The position numbers and the translations under genes are program-made. Shown piece after piece: positions 1 through 9,291 of a DNA stretch of 21,045 bases. Under the pieces are notes generated by a model. It made no database searches, was not told the origin of the DNA, and was given only the letters and a program-made list of their open reading frames with translations. How positions within the stretch are numbered: position 1 is the first letter of the stretch; each line of letters begins with the position of its first letter. The stretch comes from Paraglomus occultum. Taxonomy: Eukaryota; Glomeromycota; Glomeromycetes; Paraglomerales; Paraglomeraceae. The stretch covers positions 1-21,045 of the forward strand of contig CAJVPJ010000602.1 of assembly GCA_910592205.1 (NCBI GenBank), in the 5' to 3' direction.

Positions 1-2
1 GA

Positions 3-86
3 GAGGATGTGGGTGACATCGTAAAGGCGGATGCCACTGTAGGTTCGTTCTGCTTTTATACGTCCTTGAGAGTGCCAACGACGTAG
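3..86 (+). CDS. Possible 3' end of an upstream gene (partial)
   Basis: An open frame enters from the left edge and reads 27 codons (EDVGDIVKADATV...SLRVPTT) to a TAG at 84-86. The start lies outside the window. The composition looks protein-like, but the stretch is too short to recognise a family, and it could be chance. The reverse strand here also has short open stretches, one of which reads ESRPELYVVGTLKDV before a stop, so even the strand is unsure. Confidence 0.25.
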   Translation, partial: EDVGDIVKADATVGSFCFYTSLRVPTT

Positions 87-638
87 AGTTCTGGACGAGA
101 CTCCAAGAATTTTTATTCTTCGCAGCACACCTTCATTTCATACCTCAAAAATAAGCAGAAAATAAAAATCATTCAAATTGCCATTGATAGCCAATAAGAT
201 CATTAGTCATTAGCCGCAGTGTATTTGATTATCGGCCTTCAAAGATTTCAATGATTGCTCAGATGTTTTCTTTACAGGAGTACGTCTAGTGAAGTGTCTC
301 TCGATCATATTGTGAACAAAAAGTCTACGTGTAAGTGTGAGATCGAATGACACAGCAAGTTTCCATTTTAGAACAATGTTGCCGTTTTTCAATATGGCAC
401 GCTTTGTAATTGACAAACTTGCAAGAGCGTATCTCCCCTTCTGTTTGAGGCGCTACGTTGGATTTCTACTCACTGCTGTAGCGTTATAGGTGTGTAGGGG
501 ACATAAAAAAGACCATTGAAACAATTATTAACGAGGTGATTTGTGAATATTTATTAGCAATCACACTCCGATAAACTGTTACGTCATTCGTACCGAATTG
601 GTTTTTTGCGAAGACTGTCGATATCAGCGCAGCGAGAG
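87..638. other. Intergenic region upstream of DPH6
   Basis: About 550 bases without a gene I can support. A reverse-strand open frame at 210-416 has no ATG at its start and no recognisable motif. The last 100 bases should hold the DPH6 promoter. The only motif-like string is TTACGTCA at 579-586, 53 bases before the DPH6 ATG, which resembles a CRE/ATF (bZIP) half-palindrome. Confidence 0.5.
579..586 (+). promoter_or_regulatory. CRE/ATF-like motif TTACGTCA upstream of DPH6
   Basis: The octamer TTACGTCA matches seven of the eight bases of the bZIP site TGACGTCA and lies 53 bases before the DPH6 start codon. An 8-mer can occur by chance, so this is only a candidate. Confidence 0.15.
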
Positions 639-3600
639 ATGAAAGTAGTTGCTCTCGTTAGTGGTGGCAAGGACAGTTGCCTTAACATGCTTCATTGTGT
701 AGCAAATGGTCATCAAATAGTCGCATTAGCTAATTTAAGACCACCTTCACATTCCAACAAAGGTCTTTATACAAGTTTTCTTTCATTATATGATAAATAT
801 CACACACCGCTGTTTACTAAAGTCTATTTGTCTAAAATTGCATAGACGAATTAGACAGCCATCTTTACCAAACCGTTGGTCACGATGCAATACCACATTA
901 CGCTTCATGCATGAACCTTCCCTTATATCGTCGGTCAATCACCGGCTCTTTGCTCATTCAATCTACTTACTATCGCACTACTCAAGGGGATGAGACTGAA
1001 GATCTATACGAGCTACTAAAAGAAGTGAAAGAACATCATCCTGATATCCAGGGTGTGTCTGTTGGCGCGATATTATCTAACTATCAACGTGTTCGTGTTG
1101 AGCATGTGTAAGGATATGAAGATTTGGTGAGAATAGGGGATTATTGATATTTAAGACTCATACATTTTATTTTTGGTGGTATGTAGGTGCGATAGGTTGG
1201 GGTTAACGTCCCTTGCTTATCTCTGGAGAAGAGATCAGAAGGAATTATTGGACGAAATGATTAAACTTGGTCTCGAGGCCGTTTTTATTAAAGTTGCCGC
1301 CATTGGTTAGTCGTTACTTGCGAATAACTAAGTTATGTGATATGAACCGAGTATTTATACATTCTGCAATTTTCATAGGACTAGAATCCTCGCATCTCGG
1401 CAAGTCAATTAGAGATATGCGCTCATCTTTATTTGAATTGGTATGCTGCATGTGATCTGCCATTATTGTTTAATATTTGATTGTTCTGACGAATTATCGA
1501 CCGACATCATAACAGCACGAGAAATATGGTGTTCATGTGTGCGGCGAAGGTGGTGAATACGAGACACTGACAGTCGATTGTCCATTGTTCGTAAAGAGAC
1601 TCATAATGTGAGTATATCAGTTCAAGTTAATTTGACGGTTTATAAATGAATATTCCAGTCAAAGTTTGCTTACTATCCGTATCCCCACTGCTTTGTTTAA
1701 ATTCAGCGCGGATACTGAAATTGTGACTCATTCTGATGACGCATTTGCTACTGTTGCGTATCTTAAATTGAAGAAGGTGTTAGTTCAGGATAAGCCACCA
1801 AATAATGTGGATTTTGAGTCCATCATTAAGAGGCCATCGTGGGAGAACAGCATCGAGCCTATCTTAGCAAATGCTAGCTCTATTGTATGTAATTACGATA
1901 ATTGATAAGACGGTATAAACTTATCAATAACGTTGATTATGAATTATAAGTCTTTGTACGTATTAGAATATTCAAGATCCTAAACCGTCTACCGTACCCG
2001 CTATTGTCAATGACATGGAAGATCAATCAAACGGCGGAGGTATTACCTTTCTCTCGTTCTTATTTTTTTATTTACTAATTGATTATTGCGTCTAACCGTC
2101 TATCAGATTTGACCGTTGCTTCATGCTCCAGGTCAACATTCCACTTTATATCAGGAGTAACAGCGTATGATAATAATAGTATGGTAGCAAATGGTTGCAC
2201 CATAGAAGAAGAGACGAGAGCATGCATGAATAACATAAAAGGTTGGTTGGAACATATGAACGTTGGTGTCTTATCGAATACGTCATCTATGATATTAATT
2301 TAAGTTTGCAAAAATTTCGTTCAGGTTATCTGGATAAACTAGATTTGTCCTTTGCTGACATAGTTAGTATGAATGTGTTCATCAATGATATGAATAATTT
2401 TGGCAGAATGAACGCTGTATATAAGACCTACTTTGGTATCAAACCAGCGACAAGGTACAACATAGTTATTGAAGAAATTCAAGTGATTTAACAGTCGATA
2501 TTAATGGTACAGTGATGTTTGTGTATGATTTTACTAGAGCTTGCGTTGCTGTCAACTTGCCACAACCGGCGAGGATTCAGGTTGATCTTGTTGCTGTTAA
2601 AGATGGTTCACTTGAGGAAAGAGAAACGATGCACGTACAAAGCCTATCGTATTGGGCACCTGCAAACGTGGGACCATATTCTCAAGCCATCATAGTAAGC
2701 TGTTTCTGTATTTGACATTTTATATGACCAAAAATGTTATCATGGTATGCATTACTTATTATATTGATTTATCAATTAATAGTCTCAGAATCACGCATTC
2801 ATAGCAGGTCAAATCGGTCTCATCCCGTCCAACTTGCAACTTCCCCCTTCACTCCAGTCTCAAGCCGCATTATCATTACATAACCTACAGAGCATTACAA
2901 CCGCCCTTAATCTCAATCTTAAGCAGAGAATATTACTATGTTTGTGTTATGTTGATGAAGAGAAATCTATTGGTGCGGTTAGAAGAATGTGGGAGTATTT
3001 CAGCAATGAGGACAGCGATGATAGTAATTTGAGACCATCTCCGGTATTGTATTTGGTTGTGCCCGTTATTCCAAAAAATGGAAAAGTTGAGTGGCATGCG
3101 ACTGTGGATGATGGAAAGGACACTGGAGTAGCGGGATGCAAAGGTATGCATTTTCGCGATATCAATAAACATGAAGGCCATGTTGACTTATATACTCGTT
3201 CTTTGTCGAAGACGTTGTCGACGTTGCCTCCGGTGTTAAAGCCACCATGGTCACGCGGGTTATCGGATCCACACTAAGCAGTGTAGTTAGAATTGCTACG
3301 AACAAATCAGGTGAGTTCACGCATGTTTGTTCATAACAGATTATCTGGTGATAGCTAATTAGATTATTAATCGCTCTTTCAATAGAAATCCAGATATCTC
3401 TCATTGTGGAAAGTATTGTGAACAGTCTCTCGAATATTATTTCGGCCTATGAGAAGATAAACCCGTTATGTGGATGGAACAACCTATTATCAGTGCGAAT
3501 ATTCTATAAAGAGAGCGTGTTCAAGGAGAATAAGAGTCAGTTGCAGAGAGGTTGGTGTTGCGATATTGTATAATATCTGTTATATACTATATCGTAAATA

Positions 3601-3870
3601 TTATTTCATTAATGAAGATTAGTTTCTGCAGCCACATTAATATTTCTCTTTCCGTTGTAATGCTACTATTGGATTTTCATCAAAAATATCCGCATTTCAC
3701 TCCGTGTCTGCTTAATGCAAAAATTTACGTCAATTTTGATTTCTATAGGTTTAAATACTGCTTTAAAGAACAAAACGGAATTGGATACTATCCCGGCCAT
3801 TTCTTACGTTCCTGTAATTTCAATTGACAATGATGGAAGTATCCTTGGTCTAGTCGTGCACGGTGTGTAA
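639..3870 (+). CDS. DPH6: Diphthine--ammonia ligase (Dph6), 14 exons
   Basis: It catalyses the last step of diphthamide synthesis on eEF2, ATP-dependent amidation of diphthine, in the cytosol. Exons: 639-762, 846-1107, 1187-1305, 1379-1440, 1516-1607, 1707-1884, 1967-2039, 2107-2241, 2325-2454, 2538-2694, 2789-3143, 3212-3310, 3386-3550, 3749-3870. Together they give 2073 nt, or 690 aa, close to yeast Dph6 (685). The N-terminal ATP-pyrophosphatase domain (about 1-240) opens with the PP-loop VSGGKDS at 7-13 and contains YLWRRDQKELL and CGEGGEYETLT. Two RidA/YjgF-like domains follow (about 304-417 and 423-560), with ADIVSMNVFI and VGPYSQAI as landmarks; the protein ends GLVVHGV. Translation starts at the ATG before KVVALVSGG. 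An upstream in-frame TTG is not a credible fungal start. Introns are 67-99 nt except the last, which is 198 nt. The family call is firm. The exon 6 acceptor (1707 rather than 1661) and the 3144-3211 intron are the least certain joins. Confidence 0.93.
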
Positions 3871-5397
3871 ATGAAGCTTACCATTATCTACTCACTAAGA
3901 ACGGTAATCGTAGTATTGGCAGTGTCAATCTTGGACAACCATTTTGATAATAAATGCCTAAACAACGCTATATTGAAGATGTTAGAGAAAGAAACAGTAG
4001 GATTTCTGAATTAGAAGAGCAGGTGTTCAAATAAAAAAGTCTACGATTTCGCATGAGTATGACAAAGAAAAAAGGTTGGGATGGGGGCGTAATGTATCAA
4101 GTGGGTCCCGCATTTGCCTGCAAGTCAAGCTGCCATGTGTATTACCACACTGAGTTAACACGTATTTTTTCTACTTAGACTCAAATTTTTCTTTTTCGTA
4201 TTAATATCAGTTTGCTGAAAGAGAAACTCGAGTGCTAATTCTTCAGCTGCTCTATTAGATGTACTGCATAAAGTCTATTGACTTAATATCTTCCATGCTT
4301 GCTCGGCTGTTCTCTCTTTCTATCACCGCTTGGCTCTATGTCCGAGTCGAGATGTGATCAATTGTTTTTCTGTACAAAAAACTAAAACCTGCAGACTATT
4401 TTAATGTTGTACAGCCCATACTTATTATTATTGATCATTCATGTTTTTAAGAGATTTATCTAATTTGCTGTTGAATAACCCTGTTACTATTACTATTACT
4501 GTATATTCTTTAAGGCTTTTCCCCAATTCATTTTCAATTATTTGAGCGAGCTAATTCCGCTCAAGCCCATTTACTAAATTTGGTAAAGGAGATAGCTAGA
4601 AAAAGTAGCAATTTCTTTCTGCTGTATACTAATTATGGCACTTGGAGATTTGCGTTCTTTATTATCTACACCTACGAATATATCTAGCACTGGGTAATCC
4701 AATCTCATTACTAAATTTAGCAAAGCAGCTACTACTAAATATGGTAGGTGAGGTAAGTCACATTGTTATGGTCAGAACATTTGACTATGTGAGCTATATG
4801 AACATTTAGGAAGACATTCTTTTAGCTCGCGCTCTTCCGTGGGACTTGTTTTTTAAAATAGTAAACTTAGGTCCGGCAGTTAATTTTCTATAGGTTAGAA
4901 ATTTATAGGCAAATTTAACAAATAGCATAATAAAGTGTTTCGCTATCGCTATAAGAAGGTTTATCCTCGTCACATAAGAATTGTCTTATAACGAGTGAGT
5001 CTCGATATAAGAAAATTTCGATATAAGAAAGTAATTTGCTAGATCCTGATCACTTTCTTATATCGAGAGCCACTTGTATTAATGTCTATCAAATAAAACA
5101 AGGTTACCTAATTTTCATCTCCGCCACATCAAAAAATGTTTCTATCTGGCCATAACGCGAAAAAGAAACTCTCTGCACATACATTACGTCGTTTGTCCAA
5201 GCAAGAAAAGATAAATTCCAAGACCTCAGAATCAGGAACAAAGTTTCAAAGTACAATCCCATTCGTAGTTGCTAATACCCTTTACTATTATGTTAACCAA
5301 AAATAAAAACCCGGCCGGGCATCCTATCACCAGCCAATCTCTAGTGATTTTGACATGTGATACGCCTTATCGAAATCGATAACTTTCGCTTCTTATA
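3871..5397. other. Intergenic region between DPH6 and uS19m
   Basis: About 1.5 kb, AT-rich, with no gene I can support. The first 150 bases are probably DPH6 3' UTR. Near 4570-4750 the string TACTAAATTTGG and close variants recur three times. From 4938 to 5078 there is a cluster of CTCG/ATAAGAA repeats in both orientations, described separately. The uS19m promoter should be in the last 100-200 bases. Confidence 0.6.
4938..5078. repeat. Hairpin cluster, probable MITE remnant
   Basis: TCTCGATATAAGAAA at 5000-5014 and TTTCGATATAAGAAAG at 5016-5031 face an inverted copy, CTTTCTTATATCGAGAG, at 5053-5069. Just upstream, the arms CTCGT/ACGAG (4966-4970, 4991-4995) and ATAAGA/TCTTAT (4974-4979, 4984-4989) form another hairpin, and CGCTATAAGAAGG at 4947-4959 is a diverged copy. 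The outer ends read ACGAGTGAGTCTCG... and, reversed, CAAGTGGCTCTCG.... Each is flanked by TA (4989-4990 and 5077-5078). TA flanks and short terminal inverted repeats fit a tiny non-autonomous Tc1/mariner/pogo-type element of about 86 bp. The TIRs differ from those of the two coding elements in this window. Confidence 0.45.
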
Positions 5398-5886
5398 ATG
5401 CGACCATCGATTATTGCCTTGGCTCGCTCAACATGGAAAGGTAATATTGATGTTTCATCTACGAAAGCGTTTACAGCGGAACATTTGTTTTATAAAGGCT
5501 TACAAATCGTCTCCTCTTCTGCGATAGGCCCACATTTTGTGCAGTTTCCAGGTATATTATCTCTGCTACTGTCACCCGACGACTGGCTTGAACTTGATCT
5601 GTATTACTATAATCTCCAACTTTCGCTTACTGTTCTACTATCCATGTTCTCGGAATTGTTATCATCATGGCCAGGTCTTCGTATAGCCATGGAGAATAGC
5701 ATTGCAATACGTACAAACGCACGAGCCTGTACTATTCTACCTGCATTTGTTGGACTAAAATTTGCAGTGTATAATGGAAAAGATTATCTTACGGTGAACG
5801 TAACCGAAGAAATGGTTGGTCACAAGTTGGGCGAGTTCGCCCCCACTAGGAAGAGGTTTTCGTATAAATTTACGAAAAATAAATAA
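5398..5886 (+). CDS. RSM19: Mitochondrial small-subunit ribosomal protein uS19m, 3 exons
   Basis: A component of the head of the mitochondrial small ribosomal subunit. Exons 5398-5440, 5528-5551 and 5675-5886 give 279 nt, or 92 aa, the size of yeast Rsm19 (about 91 aa). The spliced protein starts [22 protein letters not shown] and continues with [26 protein letters not shown] and [19 protein letters not shown], the signature of uS19 in bacteria and mitochondria. The N-terminus fits a short mitochondrial presequence. Both introns (87 and 123 nt) are multiples of three with no in-frame stop, so the unspliced locus is one open frame of 162 codons. Homology places the introns: the inserted residues have no counterpart in uS19, and removing them joins WKG to PHFVQFP to GLRIAM. 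The call is firm. Confidence 0.93.
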   Translation: MRPSIIALARSTWKGNIDVSSTKAFTAEHLFYKGLQIVSSSAIGPHFVQFPGILSLLLSPDDWLELDLYYYNLQLSLTVLLSMFSELLSSWPGLRIAMENSIAIRTNARACTILPAFVGLKFAVYNGKDYLTVNVTEEMVGHKLGEFAPTRKRFSYKFTKNK

Positions 5887-6650
5887 CCTTAAGCACTATG
5901 GTGATAATGTGAAGGCAAATTCGAGAACGTTACATGTCACAGATCTTTTCGCTGCCTCCGAACTGCTTAGAGAGCTATCTGATGACATTCGATTGCGTGT
6001 ACGAATTATTTTTTCATTTGTGAAAAAAAAAATAAAGACTACCCTTTCTAAGGAGAATAATTTGATGTATAGATCGCAATCAGTGTTAACGTTAAAATGA
6101 AAGCCGTATCAGAACGAACAAAGCAAATGAAGAGGTAGTTAATTCGAAAGAAATTTTGCGTCAACATCTATTAACAGTAGACAAGTCCTGAGGACATGTG
6201 GAAGCTGTATTCATCCAGATCTTGTAAAATTACCAAACTCATACTTGACATTATTAAGGCGCTGTGCACACATTGTTAGGTCAGCCTTGATATCATCTTG
6301 ACAAAAAAAAGCACTTACTCAGCTTGAATAATAGCAATATTTTGTCTTGTTCAGGCAAAGCATGTTGGGGGTTAACTATCGATCCCAAACTGTGATTGCA
6401 TAACCTCGAGTGTTTGTAACGAAAACAAAGTCTATACAAGCAAGCTAATAATATTAGATTGCTGTGATTGTTATTACGTAATAAAAGGCTTCGTTCTAAA
6501 TCCCGCGCTGCTGCAGTACTAGTATTAGTATGTAGTATTGGCTTGTGACTTGTGCTAAATAAGGTAATGATAGTCGTACTTTCCCGCTCAATCAAATGAA
6601 CAACTAAATATTCAAATTATGCCCCTTTTCTTCTTCTTACACCTTACTAA
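5887..6650. other. Intergenic region between uS19m and DCTN4, no clear gene
   Basis: No gene can be supported. Two short plus-strand stretches look protein-like: one around 5910-6010 (reading HVTDLFAASELLRELSDDI) and one around 6185-6300 (reading VLRTCGSCIHPDLVKL before a TGA). They lack a start and plausible splice joins to a neighbour, so they may be a decayed gene or chance. A pyrimidine-rich tract at about 6620-6645 directly precedes the DCTN4 ATG. Confidence 0.45.
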
Positions 6651-9129
6651 ATGACTGCAGAAGCTATAAACGCTGCACATACTTTTGTGCATTATCATTG
6701 CTCTTGTCCAGATGTCAACAGGAGTTTATCTTCATTGACACTGAAAGAGAACGAAGCGAAGAATAATGATAAGAAAATTGTTGGGGATAGGGACGACGAC
6801 AATAACACAGAGCTCAATAAAAACAGAGAGTATGCAAATACTACAAAAGAAGACGCATTGTTCCCACTGGACGCGTATTCTCCAAGAACCGTATTTTCGA
6901 CTTTTGCTCTAAGTAAATTATATTTTTGTGAGGATTGTCATCAAATTAGATGCCCTAGATGTGTTCAGGAAGAAATCGTTTGCTACTACTGTCCAAATTG
7001 CTTATTCGAAGTGCCTACAGCCAGTGTTAAAAGCGAGCGGAACAGGTGAGCCAGAGACCGTGAACATTTCGACGAAAATCGAATTAATTCGAATTTAATC
7101 AATGATCATTTACGCATACATTGTTCTTTGTTCAATAATTTTGTTTTTTCTAATAATTCCATTTCACTGTGCAGATGTGCAAGAAACTGTTTCCAATGTC
7201 CGATCTGCCAGAACACGCTTACTGTAGTTGCTAGTACAGAACCACCTCCAGTGACGCCAGCTACGGCTGTTCCGCCTCGATTATTACCTAATGCTGCCCC
7301 AGCACCCTCTCCGCCAATACCTACACCGCAACCAACCGGGGCACCTTATTTTCTGTTGTGTGGGGTGTGTAGATGGGATTCACAGGAGATAAACATGACC
7401 TTCGAAAAGGCTACTGGATTGGCGCGTAAGTTGTTGAAAACGTTGAGAGTATTTACTTTGTTTGTTTTTTTTTTTAATTAATGTCAACCGTCTTCAATAG
7501 TTCAATTACAGAAAACTGAAGATGAGAAACCAGACGTCAAAGAATTTGAACATCTTAAGGAACATTTTGAAAAACATCTGCGTACGAATGCACCGTCTAC
7601 AACGCTTTCGTCACATCTTTTTCTTTTTCCGGGATTGAATGGATTTAGTTCCCGCTACGGTAGTAGTGGCTCAACACAAAACCAGCCGAAAAGTGATGAT
7701 GTTGCACCGTATGAAGCGGCTGTCAAAGTCATCGAAGAAGAAGGACTGATTGAAGAATTGAAAAAATTGGATAATCCCAATGCTGGTTAGTTTTAGAAAA
7801 TATCATGGAAGGATAGAAACGTTGTTTAGGAAACTTTACATGCCTATCGTTTTGATTCGTGTAGTCACAACATTGACCCAGAGGCTCGATCAGCTGAGTG
7901 ATCAACCGTATAAAGTCGAGTGAGTATTCTTCATTTATCAGACATTACGGATATAAAAACCATATTTTAATGATTACGAAACTCAATTTAGTCATTTTAC
8001 ATATTTGCGTCAGGAAATTACAACCACAACGGATTCATCTGCGCACGAAGAGAGTCAAGAGGTGTCGAACATGTCACCACATTCTTATCAAGCCTGAGCA
8101 AAAAGCGCAGGCAATCAAATTCAAGATTAAGCTTGTTGCGTTGTGAGTATATTATTATCAGTTTATATTGCGCGCTTAGCTGATACGCGTGTAAACAAGG
8201 GATAAAACTATTTATTAAAAATACTGGTTCACAGACAATTTCCGTAATATTACCTAGAAATTATATTCCCAAGATCACGATAGCGAAGTTGCCAAAGCTT
8301 ACGGTGAATCAGAAGACACATGTTATATTAAAGTTTTCCAATCCTCTCGATGTTGAAGTCGACATAAAGTTAACGACGAAGGAGAAGGACGCTTATGGCA
8401 CGGTAATATATAGGGGCACAGGATACACGTTCTGTGTTGTTATATACCAATTATTCATAACATATATTTTACTATTACTCATAATTTGTATTATTTGTAA
8501 GTAGATCACTATGCCTACGTCAGAATTTGCGATCTCACCATATAATGAAGTATGGGAATATGATGATGAGGATTTCGGCACTGATAATAGATTGCCATCA
8601 AGAGGACGCCACTCACAAGCAGCAAGCACGCACGGAACGGAAGGAATTTTCGAGAAAAAAGGAAGTTATACGAGTATCATCCTCGAAGTCACTCCTTTGG
8701 TTGAAATGGACGAATTCAGGGTAAGTTACCGATTGCTGTATCGCAAACTGTCAATTGCGTACTCATCTCATCATTGTATCGACTCAGTTTCCTCTACTAG
8801 TAACTTACACGTACAAGGCAACAATTGAGATATCAACGCAGGACGACGCAAAACTCGACAAACTTTCTACGAATAAATCTGATGACGTAGATAAAACTGA
8901 CACCGATATAGACACATCGACGGCAACAGCAGAGACATCAGCAATCACACCATCTACTAACGCTGATACTGACAATGAACCCGAAGCCATCCTGACTAAA
9001 GAAATTACCAAGAGCCTATCCTTCTGTACTATAATTGGGTTAGGAGCCGTTGCAAAGGTGTCCTCTGCGCCGCCCACTTCATCTAGCTCTAAGACTCCAA
9101 CCGGGGTTGGGTCATCAAGTAATACATAG
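6651..9129 (+). CDS. DCTN4: Dynactin subunit 4 (p62), 8 exons
   Basis: A subunit of the pointed-end complex of dynactin, the dynein activator on microtubules. Exons: 6651-7045, 7175-7425, 7501-7785, 7865-7919, 8014-8142, 8258-8402, 8505-8720, 8788-9129. Together they give 1818 nt, or 605 aa. The N-terminal zinc-binding block has Cys pairs at 93/96, 101/104, 111/114 and 117, then 133, 137, 140 and 143 (YFCEDCHQIRCPRC, CYYCPNC, CARNCFQCPIC), followed by CGVCRWDS. A central VTTLTQRL, a second CRTCHHILIKPE motif at 346-357, FKIKLVAL and NYIPKITI all follow the order of human p62. The C-terminal third carries a low-complexity Asp/Thr/Ser-rich insert (about 505-605). The TAG stop is made by a transposon insertion: TA belongs to the target duplication and G to the element. 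The native C-terminus probably ran on for about 12 more codons, now at 11319-11352. Confidence 0.93.
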
Positions 9130-9291
9130 TCAACCTCGATAAGTCGGCCCACGTGGGCTGGGCTATTTATCGACTTATCGAAAGCACGTGTCCTAAACGA
9201 ATATAATAAATTTAATTTGCAAAAAAACTATCTAGAGTAGTTTGTTTCATTGAATTAATTTGTTTCTTCCTTATTTGATTTTGTAAGTCTC

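Noticed and set aside
210-416. Reverse-strand small ORF upstream of DPH6
   Set aside because: It has no ATG at the start, no known motif and no plausible splice partner.
3201-3277. One-base frameshift making DPH6 a pseudogene
   Set aside because: A 68-nt intron at 3144-3211 restores the frame, matches the size of the other introns, and gives a full-length family-typical protein.
3552-3827. 91-codon open frame as a separate gene
   Set aside because: It spans the last DPH6 intron (3551-3748) and enters the last exon in the wrong frame. The exon reading TALKNKTELDTIP...GLVVHGV fits DPH6.
4081-4160. tRNA-like string in the intergenic region
   Set aside because: No acceptor stem pairing or TTCNA-type T loop could be found, so no tRNA is called.
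5398-5886. Single 162-codon intronless protein
   Set aside because: Two internal blocks have no counterpart in uS19. Splicing them out gives a 92-residue protein that follows yeast Rsm19 along its length.
8805-9152. 115-codon reverse-strand ORF over the DCTN4 3' end
   Set aside because: It is antisense to the low-complexity DCTN4 tail and runs into the transposon TIR, with no family resemblance.
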